Assembly (NCBI GenBank): GCA_002841115.1
Contig: PHEC01000006.1
Span: 1 to 45,494 of the forward strand
Length of the DNA stretch: 45,494 bases
From: Alphaproteobacteria bacterium HGW-Alphaproteobacteria-6
GTDB lineage: Bacteria > Pseudomonadota > Alphaproteobacteria > Rhodobacterales > Rhodobacteraceae
Reading direction: 5' to 3'
This document shows positions 1 to 8,600 of the stretch, in pieces. Position 1 is the first letter of the stretch. Each line of letters starts with the position of its first letter. Position numbers and translations under genes: made by a program. The notes under the pieces were generated by a model, which saw nothing but the letters and a program-made list of their open reading frames with translations, was not told the origin of the DNA and searched no databases.

Positions 1-1035
1 GCGGCCGCGACCGCCGCCGCTCCGTCCGCTGCCGCCGCTCCGGCCGCGCCAGCGGCAAGCCCGGCCGCAGCCCCGGCCCCGGCAAAGGCCCCGGCAAAGG
101 GTGGTGCCCGCGTCATCGCCTCGCCGCTGGCGCGCCGGCTGGCCCGCGAAAAGGGCGTCGATATCGCCACCCTCGCCGGCTCCGGCCCGCATGGCCGGAT
201 CATCAAGGCCGATGTCGAGGCGGCATCAGTCGCGCCGAAACCAGCCGCCGCGGCAGCGGCCGCCGCGGCACCTGCCCCTGCCCCTGCCGCCGCGATGCCG
301 GCCGGCGCCACGGCCGGCGCGGTCGCGAAGCTTTACGAGGGTCGCGCCTATGAAGAGGTCACGCTGGACGGGATGCGCCGGACCATCGCCGCGCGGCTGA
401 CCGAGGCCAAGCAGACGATCCCGCATTTCTACCTGCGCCGCGAGGTGCAGCTTGATGCGCTGATGGCGTTCCGGGCCGAACTGAACGCCAAGCTCGAGGC
501 CCGCGGCGTCAAGCTTTCGGTCAATGACTTCATCATCAAGGCCTGCGCGCTGGCGCTTCAGGCGGTGCCGGATGCCAATGCGGTCTGGGCCGGTGACCGG
601 ATCCTCAGGCTGAAGCCGTCGGACGTGGCGGTGGCGGTGGCGATCGAGGGCGGGCTTTTCACCCCGGTCCTGAAGGATGCCGAGACCAAATCGCTGTCGG
701 CGCTGTCGGCCGAGATGAAGGATCTCGCCGCCCGGGCGCGGACCCGCAAGCTGGCGCCGCATGAATATCAGGGCGGCAGTTTCGCGATCTCGAACCTCGG
801 CATGTTCGGCATCGACAATTTCGACGCGGTGATCAACCCGCCGCATGGCGCGATCCTGGCGGTGGGTGCGGGGGTGAAGAAGCCGGTGGTCACGGCCGAC
901 GGCACGATCGGCGTGGCGACGGTGATGTCGATGACCCTTTCGGTCGATCACCGGGTGATCGACGGGGCGCTCGGCGCCAATCTTCTCAAGGCGATCATCG
1001 AGAACCTGGAAAATCCGATGGCGATGCTGGCCTAG
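1..1035 (+). CDS. pdhC: Dihydrolipoamide acetyltransferase (E2) of pyruvate dehydrogenase complex, 5'-truncated
   Basis: The reading frame is open from base 1 to a TAG at 1033-1035, giving 344 residues, so the start and the lipoyl domain lie outside the window. Residues 1-36 are an Ala/Pro-rich interdomain linker. Residues about 37-73 are the peripheral subunit (E3)-binding domain (RVIASPLARRLAREKG, GSGPHGRIIKADV). A second Ala/Pro linker leads into the catalytic acetyltransferase domain, which carries the active-site motif SVDHRVIDGA near the C-terminus. In this family the enzyme moves acetyl groups from lipoamide to CoA in the cytoplasmic complex. A pyruvate rather than 2-oxoglutarate complex is inferred from the linker style; the E1 genes that would settle it are not visible. 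The gene converges on the next one with no base between the two stop codons. Confidence 0.9.
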   Translation, partial: AAATAAAPSAAAAPAAPAASPAAAPAPAKAPAKGGARVIASPLARRLAREKGVDIATLAGSGPHGRIIKADVEAASVAPKPAAAAAAAAAPAPAPAAAMPAGATAGAVAKLYEGRAYEEVTLDGMRRTIAARLTEAKQTIPHFYLRREVQLDALMAFRAELNAKLEARGVKLSVNDFIIKACALALQAVPDANAVWAGDRILRLKPSDVAVAVAIEGGLFTPVLKDAETKSLSALSAEMKDLAARARTRKLAPHEYQGGSFAISNLGMFGIDNFDAVINPPHGAILAVGAGVKKPVVTADGTIGVATVMSMTLSVDHRVIDGALGANLLKAIIENLENPMAMLA

Positions 1036-1683
1036 CTAGCGCCGGGCGCGCAGCGCGGCGATCAGGCGGGCCGACCGTCTGGCCGCCGTCACCGCGGCGC
1101 CGATGACGACAAGCCAGAGTGCCGCGCCAAGGACCTCCGCCGCGGACAGGCCGAAAGGCTCGAACGCCGCCACAACCGCGGCACCGGTCAGCACCGCCAT
1201 CCGCTGCGGCTTGGCCATCGGGCCGCTGAAATCGCCGCCCTGCCCCTCGGCCCGGCCAAGCTCGCGAAGATAGGCGGTCAGCACCGCGAAAACCGCCGCC
1301 GCCCAGCCGAGCGCCGGTGACCCGGCGGCAAATCCGGCACCGGCCAGCAGCAGGATATCGGCGATGCGGTCGGGCGCCTCGTTCCAGAAAGGCCCGTCCG
1401 GCGCGGACTTGCCGCCCTCGACCGCGACCATGCCGTCAAGGAGGTTGCAGACCAGCCGAAGCTGGCAGCAAAGCGCGGCAAGGAACAGGCAGGCGGCCTG
1501 ATAGGGCCCGCCAAGCGGCACCGAGGCCGCAAGGCCAAGCGCCCCGAGGGCGGCAAAGCCGATGGCTGCTTGCGAGATCTGGTTGGGCGTGATCCGCCCG
1601 GCCGACAGGCGCCGCGCCGCTGCCCGCGCCCAGGCGGTCTCGCGGCTGGCCAGCGGCCGGCGGCTGATCGGGGGTCGGGTCAT
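1036..1683 (-). CDS. CDP-alcohol phosphatidyltransferase family membrane protein
   Basis: The 215-residue product is hydrophobic with several membrane segments. It has a variant of the CDP-alcohol phosphotransferase signature: DGMVAVEGG, then NEAPDRIAD. The family signature is DGxxAR-x8-GxxxDxxxD. Here the Arg is Val, the first Gly of the second half is Asn and the spacing is longer, but the two Asp-bearing turns are kept. Members join a CDP-activated lipid to an alcohol acceptor and release CMP in the inner membrane. It is last in a four-gene run with a CDP-diglyceride synthase and an acyltransferase, and its start overlaps the stop of the gene before it (ATGA, 1680-1683). The pairing resembles E. 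coli ynbA/ynbB. The acceptor alcohol is unknown. Confidence 0.8.
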   Translation of the reverse strand: MTRPPISRRPLASRETAWARAAARRLSAGRITPNQISQAAIGFAALGALGLAASVPLGGPYQAACLFLAALCCQLRLVCNLLDGMVAVEGGKSAPDGPFWNEAPDRIADILLLAGAGFAAGSPALGWAAAVFAVLTAYLRELGRAEGQGGDFSGPMAKPQRMAVLTGAAVVAAFEPFGLSAAEVLGAALWLVVIGAAVTAARRSARLIAALRARR

Positions 1684-2057
1684 CGCAGCCTCGCCGATTT
1701 CCAGAGCGCGACGGTATAGAGCAGGGCATAGACCGTAGCGACGCCATTCGGCACCAGGATCGTCGCCAGGACCTCGGGCGTGCCGGCAAGCCGGTGGACC
1801 GCGATCAGAAGTGCCGCCGATGCTGCCCAGGCTGCGACCGGCGGCACAAAAAGCGCAAATCGCCCCGGCAGACGCCGCACCAGCGCCTCGACCCCGCGTT
1901 TCAGCCCCAGCGTGATGGCCGCCGACAGCGCGCCCTGCACCAGCCCGGCGACCAGCGGGCCGGGCATCGGATGCGCGCGATTGGCCAGAACCGCCCAGCC
2001 ACCCATGGCCAGGAAGGCCGCCGCCACGTGCAACACGGAACTGCGCGCCACATTCAT
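1680..2057 (-). CDS. Small multi-pass membrane protein of the lipid module
   Basis: This is a 125-residue protein with about four hydrophobic segments and short Arg/Lys-rich loops (for example LKRGVEALVRRLPGR). I do not recognise a named family. The start at 2057 is chosen because its ATG overlaps the TGA of the upstream cdsA-like gene (ATGA, 2054-2057). The open frame runs on to 3059 but that part is only the shadow of cdsA. Its place between the CDP-diglyceride synthase and the CDP-alcohol phosphatidyltransferase, with coupled overlaps at both ends, suggests a role in the same lipid pathway, but nothing in the sequence shows a catalytic function. Confidence 0.75.
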   Translation of the reverse strand: MNVARSSVLHVAAAFLAMGGWAVLANRAHPMPGPLVAGLVQGALSAAITLGLKRGVEALVRRLPGRFALFVPPVAAWAASAALLIAVHRLAGTPEVLATILVPNGVATVYALLYTVALWKSARLR

Positions 2058-3010
2058 GTCGTCGACCAGAAGAAGCGGACCAGATGGAAGAAGACCGGCG
2101 CCGAGAAGATCACCGAATCGAGCCGGTCGATATAACCGCCATGCCCGGCGATCAGATGGCCCCAGTCCTTGACCCCGCGGTCGCGCTTGATCGCCGACAT
2201 CACCAGACCGCTGCCGAACCCGAGAAGCGTGATGATCAGCGACAGCCCGCCCGCCTGCAGGGGCGTGAACGGCGTCATCCACCACAGCGCGGCACCGACC
2301 AGCGTGGCGCTGGCAACGCCGCCGACAAACCCCTCCCAGGTCTTCGAGGGCGACAGCACCGGGGCGATCCTGTGCCGCCCGAAAAGCTTGCCCCAGACAT
2401 ATTGCAGCACGTCGCTCAGCTGCACGACGAAGACCAGAAAGGCGATCAGCAGCACGTTGCGCCCGGCGTAGCCCGGGATCTCCAGCATCATCAGCGCCGG
2501 CACATGGCTGATGCAGAAGACCGCGATCATCAGGGCCCACTGGGTCTCGGCGGCGCGAACCAGAAAGTTTTCCGGGCCACCGCGCAGCGCCGCAAGGATC
2601 GGCAGCAAGAGGAAGGCATAGACCGGAATGAAGATCGAATAGAGCCCGTACCAGTTGCTCCAGATCAGCCAGTATTGCAGCGGCAGGATGACGAAGAACC
2701 CCGCCGCCAGTCCCCAGTGATCGGCGCGTCGGCGCGCGGTCAGGGTCAGGAACTCGCGCAGCGCGGCGAAGGAACAGAAGGCAAAGAGGATGATCACCCC
2801 GGCCCGGCCCGCCAGAAAGGCGATGCCGAGCAGCGCCACCATGCCCCACCAGGCCAGGATCCGGGCGTTGAGGTTCTCGATCACCGGGTTGCTGCCATCG
2901 GGGGCGATCCGGCGCTTCAGCGCCTGACCGATGACCGTGGCAAGGATCAGGATCGCCCCGACCGCGGACAGCAGCGTCAGAAGATGCGGGCTGGCGGAAC
3001 TGGTCATCAT
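2054..3010 (-). CDS. cdsA: Phosphatidate cytidylyltransferase (CDP-diglyceride synthase), YnbB-like
   Basis: The 318-residue multi-pass membrane protein ends with the CDS family signature: SAIKRDRGVKDWG followed by HGGYIDRLDS (the S-x-x-KR-x4-KD-x-G ... HGG-x-DR pattern). It makes CDP-diacylglycerol from phosphatidate and CTP at the inner membrane. It is somewhat longer than the usual housekeeping CdsA (about 270-285 residues) and sits with an acyltransferase and a CDP-alcohol transferase. It may therefore be a paralogue dedicated to a side pathway, as with E. coli YnbB. Its start overlaps the plsC stop (ATGA, 3007-3010). Confidence 0.88.
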   Translation of the reverse strand: MMTSSASPHLLTLLSAVGAILILATVIGQALKRRIAPDGSNPVIENLNARILAWWGMVALLGIAFLAGRAGVIILFAFCSFAALREFLTLTARRRADHWGLAAGFFVILPLQYWLIWSNWYGLYSIFIPVYAFLLLPILAALRGGPENFLVRAAETQWALMIAVFCISHVPALMMLEIPGYAGRNVLLIAFLVFVVQLSDVLQYVWGKLFGRHRIAPVLSPSKTWEGFVGGVASATLVGAALWWMTPFTPLQAGGLSLIITLLGFGSGLVMSAIKRDRGVKDWGHLIAGHGGYIDRLDSVIFSAPVFFHLVRFFWSTT

Positions 3011-3648
3011 GTCTCCTTCCGCCCGGAAAGATCCAGCAGCGCCGCGCGGGCCCGGTCAAGGAATGTCTGCTTGTCCTCGCCCGGCCGCAGGTGCAGCGCC
3101 GCGCCGAAGGTGACGGTGCAGATCAGCGGCACCGGAATGACCTCGCCCTTCGGCATCACGCTGTTGAGGTTGTGGATATGGACCGGCACCAGGTCCACCT
3201 CTGGCCGGGCGCTGGCGAGGTGGAAAAGCCCCGACCGGAACGGCAGCAGCGGCGCATCGGTGGTGTTGCGCGTGCCTTCGGGAAAAAGGATCAGCGAGGC
3301 GCCGCCGTCAAGCGCCGCGACCATCTGCCCGACCGGGTCCTCGACCCGCATTTCCGGCCGCCGCTCGATCAGCACCGCCTTGAAGACGTCCTGCCCGATG
3401 AAGCGCCGCAGCGGGCTGGTCAGCCAGTAATCGGCCGCCGCCACCGGGCGGGTGCGCAACCGCAACCCCTCCGGCAGCACCGCCCAGATCAGGACGAAAT
3501 CGCCGTTGCTGGTGTGATTGGCGAAATAGACCCGCTGGCCCTGCCCCGGCGCGACACCGGCCCAGACCGGATGCACCGCCGTGATGAACCGCGCGAAAAG
3601 CAGGATGACCCGACCCGCGAGCCAGCCGGTTGCCGCCCTGACCGTCAT
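3007..3648 (-). CDS. plsC: 1-acyl-sn-glycerol-3-phosphate acyltransferase (PlsC family)
   Basis: The 213-residue product has an N-terminal hydrophobic segment (WLAGRVILLFARF) and both acyltransferase motifs: the NH-x4-D box in FANHTSNGDFVL, whose His-Asp pair is catalytic, and the glycerophosphate-binding LFPEGTRN box. Members acylate lysophosphatidate or a similar lysolipid to give phosphatidate, the substrate of the next gene in this operon (cdsA-like). It is first in the four-gene lipid module. It could be a paralogue serving a special lipid rather than the housekeeping PlsC; the sequence alone does not decide this. Confidence 0.85.
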   Translation of the reverse strand: MTVRAATGWLAGRVILLFARFITAVHPVWAGVAPGQGQRVYFANHTSNGDFVLIWAVLPEGLRLRTRPVAAADYWLTSPLRRFIGQDVFKAVLIERRPEMRVEDPVGQMVAALDGGASLILFPEGTRNTTDAPLLPFRSGLFHLASARPEVDLVPVHIHNLNSVMPKGEVIPVPLICTVTFGAALHLRPGEDKQTFLDRARAALLDLSGRKET

Positions 3649-3755
3649 CGCCCGCCTCTGGATGTCACGACACCACCGCCCCTTGCATAAGGGCTAGCCG
3701 CGAATGTGTCGCGAGGAAAGCGGGAAATGCGTGCGGGGGCCGCCCTTGCGCGCCG

Positions 3756-4565
3756 TCAGATACCCGAGCCGAGCAGCTGATCCATGTTCAGCGCCGGCTG
3801 CGCACAACCGGCCTCGCCGATCACCTTGGCCGGAACCCCGGCGACCGTCGTGCATTTCGGCACGTCATGCAGCACCACCGACCCCGCCGCGATGCGCGAG
3901 CAGTCGCCGACCTCGATATTGCCGAGGATCTTGGCGCCGGCCCCGATCATCACGCCATTGCCGATCTTGGGATGGCGGTCGCCATCCTCCTTGCCGGTGC
4001 CGCCCAGTGTCACCGAATGCAGCATGGATACATTGTCGCCAACCACAGCCGTCTCGCCGATGACGATGGAATGGGCGTGGTCGATCATGATCCCCTTGCC
4101 GATGCCGGCATTGGGATGGATATCGACGCCGAAGGCCTCCGAGACCCGCATCTGGACGAAATAGGCCATGTCGCGCCGACCCCGCCGCCACAGCCAGTGG
4201 CCGATCCGGTAGCACTGGATCGACTGGAAGCCCTTGAAGAACAGCACCGGCTGCAGAAAGCGGTGGCAGGCCGGATCGCGGTCATAGACGGCGACGATAT
4301 CGGCACGCGCCGCCCGGCCCAGTTCCGGCTCGTCGGCATAGGCCTCGTCGGCGATCTCGCGCAGGATCTGCTCGCTCATCTCGCCCGAGGCGAGTTTCAA
4401 TGAGAAGCGGTAGGCCAGCGCGCGCTCCAGCGTCGCGTGATGCAGAAGGCCGGAGTGGATGAATCCGCCCAGAAGCGGTTCGTCACGCACCGCGGCGCGG
4501 GCCTCGGTGCAGATATGCGACCAGACCGGGTCGATCTCGGCGATGTTGCGGCGGGCGTCGGCCAT
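3756..4565 (-). CDS. cysE: Serine O-acetyltransferase
   Basis: The 269-residue protein has an N-terminal helical domain (DPVWSHICTEARAAVRDEPL) and a left-handed beta-helix of hexapeptide repeats containing the catalytic His region DHAHSIVIGETAVVG and GTGKEDGDRHPKIG. It acetylates L-serine with acetyl-CoA to O-acetylserine, the carbon acceptor for cysteine synthesis. The start at 4565 is preferred to upstream in-frame ATGs because GGGAG lies nine bases before it; an upstream ATG directly abuts that GGGAG. The length agrees with the family (about 270). cysE lies directly downstream of the GTA cluster, as in Rhodobacter capsulatus. Confidence 0.93.
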   Translation of the reverse strand: MADARRNIAEIDPVWSHICTEARAAVRDEPLLGGFIHSGLLHHATLERALAYRFSLKLASGEMSEQILREIADEAYADEPELGRAARADIVAVYDRDPACHRFLQPVLFFKGFQSIQCYRIGHWLWRRGRRDMAYFVQMRVSEAFGVDIHPNAGIGKGIMIDHAHSIVIGETAVVGDNVSMLHSVTLGGTGKEDGDRHPKIGNGVMIGAGAKILGNIEVGDCSRIAAGSVVLHDVPKCTTVAGVPAKVIGEAGCAQPALNMDQLLGSGI

Positions 4566-4640
4566 GGTGCGCATCTCCCTTGTCGGCTGCAGTCTACAGC
4601 AGATAGGGATGGCGCGCAAAAGTGAAAGGGCCAGGCGGCG

Positions 4641-4934
4641 CTATCTTGCGCGGTCCTTCCACGAAAGCAGCGCCTCGATCACCTGGCCCAGACACTCCAG
4701 ATAGGCCCGCTCGCCCGCGAAGGGCTCGGCCGCGGCCGGCACCATGGGCAGGGCGGCGGCCATCAACGTGCCATTGCCCCAAAGCGGATGGGCGCGGCCA
4801 TGGCGCTTGCGAAAGCGGTCGGCGGCATCGGCCTTGTCCAGCAGGCGGCGCAGGTTCTCGGCCCGCCGCCCGGCCGGAACCGCCGCGATGGCGCGTGCCG
4901 CGGCCACGACATCGCCGTGCGTGATGGTGCGCAA
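4641..4934 (-). CDS. Conserved 97-residue protein trailing the GTA cluster
   Basis: A small protein, mostly helical by eye and without membrane segments or cysteines apart from one Cys near the end (YLECLGQ). The frame opens at a TTG (4934), three bases after the stop of the DUF2793 gene, and no ATG lies close by, so TTG is the likely start. Its tight coupling makes it part of the GTA transcript. I recall proteins of this size after the GTA cluster in other Rhodobacteraceae but know no function. A charged Arg/Lys/His-rich middle (DKADAADRFRKRHGRAHP) is its most distinct feature. Confidence 0.7.
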   Translation of the reverse strand: MRTITHGDVVAAARAIAAVPAGRRAENLRRLLDKADAADRFRKRHGRAHPLWGNGTLMAAALPMVPAAAEPFAGERAYLECLGQVIEALLSWKDRAR

Positions 4935-4937
4935 GGC

Positions 4938-5648
4938 TCACAGATCCGGCAGCGCGATCTCGATGTAATGGACCGCGATGCGCACGCTTCCGGTCGCGAA
5001 ATCGCCGCCCACCGCGTCAAGCTGCATCGGTTCGGGGGCATAGAAGGCCGTCGGCTGGCTCAGCAGCCCGCGCGCCCAGGACCCCTGCCCCAACCCCAGC
5101 CCGGTGCCGTAGCGCCCCGAAGCACCGGGATTACCCAGCGACCAGCTTGCCAGCGTGCCGGTGATCGCCTGCGTGACCCGCGCGGTCGCGCCGATCACCA
5201 CCACATTGGCCGGGATCAGCGCCGCCGTGACCGAAACCGGCCCCGCCGTCACCGCATGATCGATCTCGGCGACACCCAGCGACATGCCGGCATTGAAGGG
5301 CGACAGGGTGGCCATGCCGATGCGCCAGCCGCTTCCGTCGTGGATCGCCGAGGCGCCCTCGTCCAGCACCATCGCCCGCCAGCCGCGCGTCGGCTGCACG
5401 AATTCCCAGCCGCCATTGGCGCCGATCGCGACCTTGCCGTCCTGCCCGCCCCAGCCGTTCACCGCGCCGGCCGGCACCGCGTAGGCGATGCCGTCGACCA
5501 CCGCCGCCGGCGGCAGGGTCAGGCTTTTCGACTGAAGCGTCAACTGCACCAGCCCGTCCAGCCGGACCAGCGCCGCATTCACCGTGACATGTTTCTGCGC
5601 CTGTGCCGCCTGTACCAGCGGAAGGCCAAGCCGGGTTGTGTCAGTCAT
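4938..5648 (-). CDS. DUF2793 protein, likely GTA tail- or particle-associated
   Basis: The 236-residue protein begins MTDTTRLGLPLVQAAQAQKH, the typical opening of DUF2793 proteins, with Gly/Trp-rich repeats (GWRAMVLDEGASAIHDGSGW) in the first half. The second half (about 125-236) looks like a beta-rich trimerising or binding module. The start at 5648 overlaps the g15 stop by eight bases, so it is translated from the GTA message. DUF2793 proteins are found next to phage tail genes. A role as a tail-tip or fibre component contacting the recipient surface is an inference from this position. Confidence 0.75.
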   Translation of the reverse strand: MTDTTRLGLPLVQAAQAQKHVTVNAALVRLDGLVQLTLQSKSLTLPPAAVVDGIAYAVPAGAVNGWGGQDGKVAIGANGGWEFVQPTRGWRAMVLDEGASAIHDGSGWRIGMATLSPFNAGMSLGVAEIDHAVTAGPVSVTAALIPANVVVIGATARVTQAITGTLASWSLGNPGASGRYGTGLGLGQGSWARGLLSQPTAFYAPEPMQLDAVGGDFATGSVRIAVHYIEIALPDL

Positions 5649-8600
5649 CGATGGTGATCCTCGTGAAGGGGCCCGGCCCGAAGGCATCGGACAGCTGCGC
5701 CACATGAATTTCGTAAGGCGCCGCCACCGCATCCGCGGCCTGCAAGGCGGCACCATAGATCCAGCCCGGCGCGAAAGTGGTGACCTCGCGCCGGATCGCG
5801 CCACCCTGCACGACGCGCAAGAGGTAGGCCTCACGCGCCTCGCCCAGCGGCACCTCGACCCCGGCCCAGCTGTCGCCCTCGATCCGGCTGCGCCGGATCC
5901 AGCCGATATCGAGATCGCCCCCAGCCGACCGCCGCGCGGCCAGATGGACAGGTGACAGCGGCCTCGATCCGATCCCGGCGAAGGCCTCGATCCGGTGCTC
6001 ATAGGACGGATCGTCATAGCCGCGCCGCGCCGGGCCGATCCGGTAGTGCCGCGCCAGGTCACGCTCGCCGGCCGCCACCCCGATCTGCTTCGGCGCCCCG
6101 TCCATCAGCACCACGAAACCGCCGGCCGGCCAGCTGTCGGGCATCACCGCATCGCTGCCCGCCTGCCCGCGCAGCCGCAACGACAGATCATAGGTGTCGG
6201 GCGCCACCAGCACCGCCTCGGCGAACTGGAAAAGCTCCCAGCGGTCGGATGATCCATCGCCGATCGCCATCAGATTGGCACCGTTCAGCACCTGGCCGGG
6301 ATCGACCGAACTCAGCCCCCCGCCGGTGATCCGCACCCGCAACGCCGGCCCTCGGTCCCAGACCGCGGAATGCGCGCGAAAAAGCGGAGTCAGTGTCTCG
6401 CCGATGATCGAGGGCGCGGCGATCTGCCGGTTCAGCGTGTAGCCGGAATCGCGGTCCGATGAGTAGATCGCGGCACTTCCCGGCCAGGGGGTCGCAGTGA
6501 CCGCCAGATGCGGCTGGTGCGGCACTTCCTGCCCGCTCATCAGCGGCAGGTCGAGAAACAGCGAGAAGACCGGCACCGGCGCGGCGAAGCTGCGCGGCGT
6601 CACCCGTTCCTCGGCCTCGTCCGAGGGCTGGTAGACCGCCGGCTCGACCCGCACCGCCTCGATCGACAGCGCACCCGCCTCCTCGACCCGGTCGATGCGG
6701 TAACGCCCGCCGTCCGGCAGCGTTACCACGTCGCCGGCACCAAGATGACCCAGCGACGGCGGCAGCGCGAAACGTGCGCCGTCGCGCGCCACCCGCGCCT
6801 CGCTCAGCCAGCGCTCGACGATGCGCATCGCCTCGGACCGGGTCAGCGCCAGCGCCAGTTCCGATTGCGAAACCCCGGTCGTCGCCTCGTCGGGAAAGAT
6901 CGCCTCGACCGCGCGCGCCTCATAATCGCCCTCGGCCTCGACATAGGACAGCCGCACCCGTCCGGCAATCTCGGCCTCGGTCGCGCGCTGGGTCTCGACC
7001 CAGCCATCGGTCTCGGCCGCCACCGCCAGGTCGTCCGGGCCGATCACCGCATCGACCATGCCGTCGCGCATCCTGAAGACCAGCGCGCCGTCGCGTTCCA
7101 GCGCCTCGAACCCGTAGGCCAGCATCAAGGGCTGCAAGGCCGCCCGCCCCGTGCCGTTGTCGGCCAGCGAAAAGCCGCGAACGATCCCGTAAAGCCCGCT
7201 GACGTCGAAGTCCTTCAGCCCCGCCGCCTCGCAGATCTCGGCCACCACGCTGGCCAGCGGCTGGGCCGAGACCCGCCCGCTGATCCAGTGGCCGCGGGCA
7301 TAGTTCGCGCCGTCCGACCAGAGATCGGCATTGGCGGGAAACTGCGGAAAGGGTCGCGCGTCCCAGGCCCAGACATGGGCGCGGTCCATGTCGACCATCG
7401 GGCCGCCGTAAAGCGCCGAGACCGGGTTGTTGGCCGGGTCGCGCCAGAAATCGACCATGGCGCGCAGGTATTGCATCTGGATCAGGTCGTCGCGCCGGCC
7501 GTCGGAAAAGAACGGCAGCGCCGATTCGGCCGATTTCGGGTCAAGAAACTTGTTCGGCTCGTTGGTGCCCTTGTCGACCGCGGCACAGCCGAACTCGGTG
7601 AACCAGACCGGCTTCGATCCCGGCACCCAGGGGCTGGGCGTGGCGGCGCGCAGCCCGTCGATGCGGTCGTGGTGAAGGTTCTCCCACCAGCCGCGGATGT
7701 CCTTCACTCGCCAGACCCAGGGCTCGCCATAGGCGCCATCGGTGATCGGGGTGCGAATCTGCGCCAGCCGGTGCGCCGGATCGGCATAGAACCAGTCGAA
7801 CAACTCGCCGCCGGCGACATTGGCCTTCAGATAGCCAAGGTCGTAGATCGACCCCCAGGCCGCATCGGCATGATCCGCGCCGTCGCGCCAGTCCGACAGC
7901 GGCATGTAATTGTCGATGCCGATGAAATCGACGTTGTCATCAGCCCAGAGCGGATCGAGGTGGAAGTGGCGATTGCCCTCAGGCGCCTGATAGCCGGAAT
8001 ATTCCGACCAGTCGGCGGCATAGCTGATCTTCGTCGCCGGCCCGAGGATGGCGCGGACCTCGGCCGCAAGCTGGCGCAGCGCCGCAACCGCGGGAAAGCT
8101 GTCGCCCGCGCCGCGGATCTGGGTCAGTCCGCGCATCTCGGAGCCGATGCAGAAGGCATCGACCCCGCCGGCGGCGGCACAAAGATGCGCAAAATGCAAA
8201 ATGAAGCGCCGATAGGACCACTCAATCGGCCCCGAATAGCCGACCGTCTTGCCGTTGACGACGAAATCGGCCGGTTGCGCCGCGCCGAAAAACGCCGCGA
8301 CCTCGGCCTCGGCTGCCGCCGTGCGGTCCGGGGTGCCGGCCCGCCCCGGCGCCGCCGACAGGGTGATCCGGCCGCGCCACGGCAGGGCCGGCTGATCGTC
8401 GGCGCCGGTCCAGGGATCGGGCAGGCCGTTGCCGGCAAGCTGTTCCATCAGGATGAAGGGATAAAGCACGACGGCCATCCCCCGCGCCCGCAGCGCCGCG
8501 ATCGCCTCGATCACCGAGGCATCGGCCGGGGTGCCGCCGTAGACCGGCCGGCCATCGAGGCGCACCACCTCTTCCGCCGCCGCCCGCGCAATGCCGCCCG

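Noticed and set aside
1680..3059. A 459-residue minus-strand open frame covering the small membrane protein and all of cdsA
   Set aside because: Only its last 125 codons have protein-like content and a coupled ATG; the rest is antiphase to the well-supported cdsA gene.
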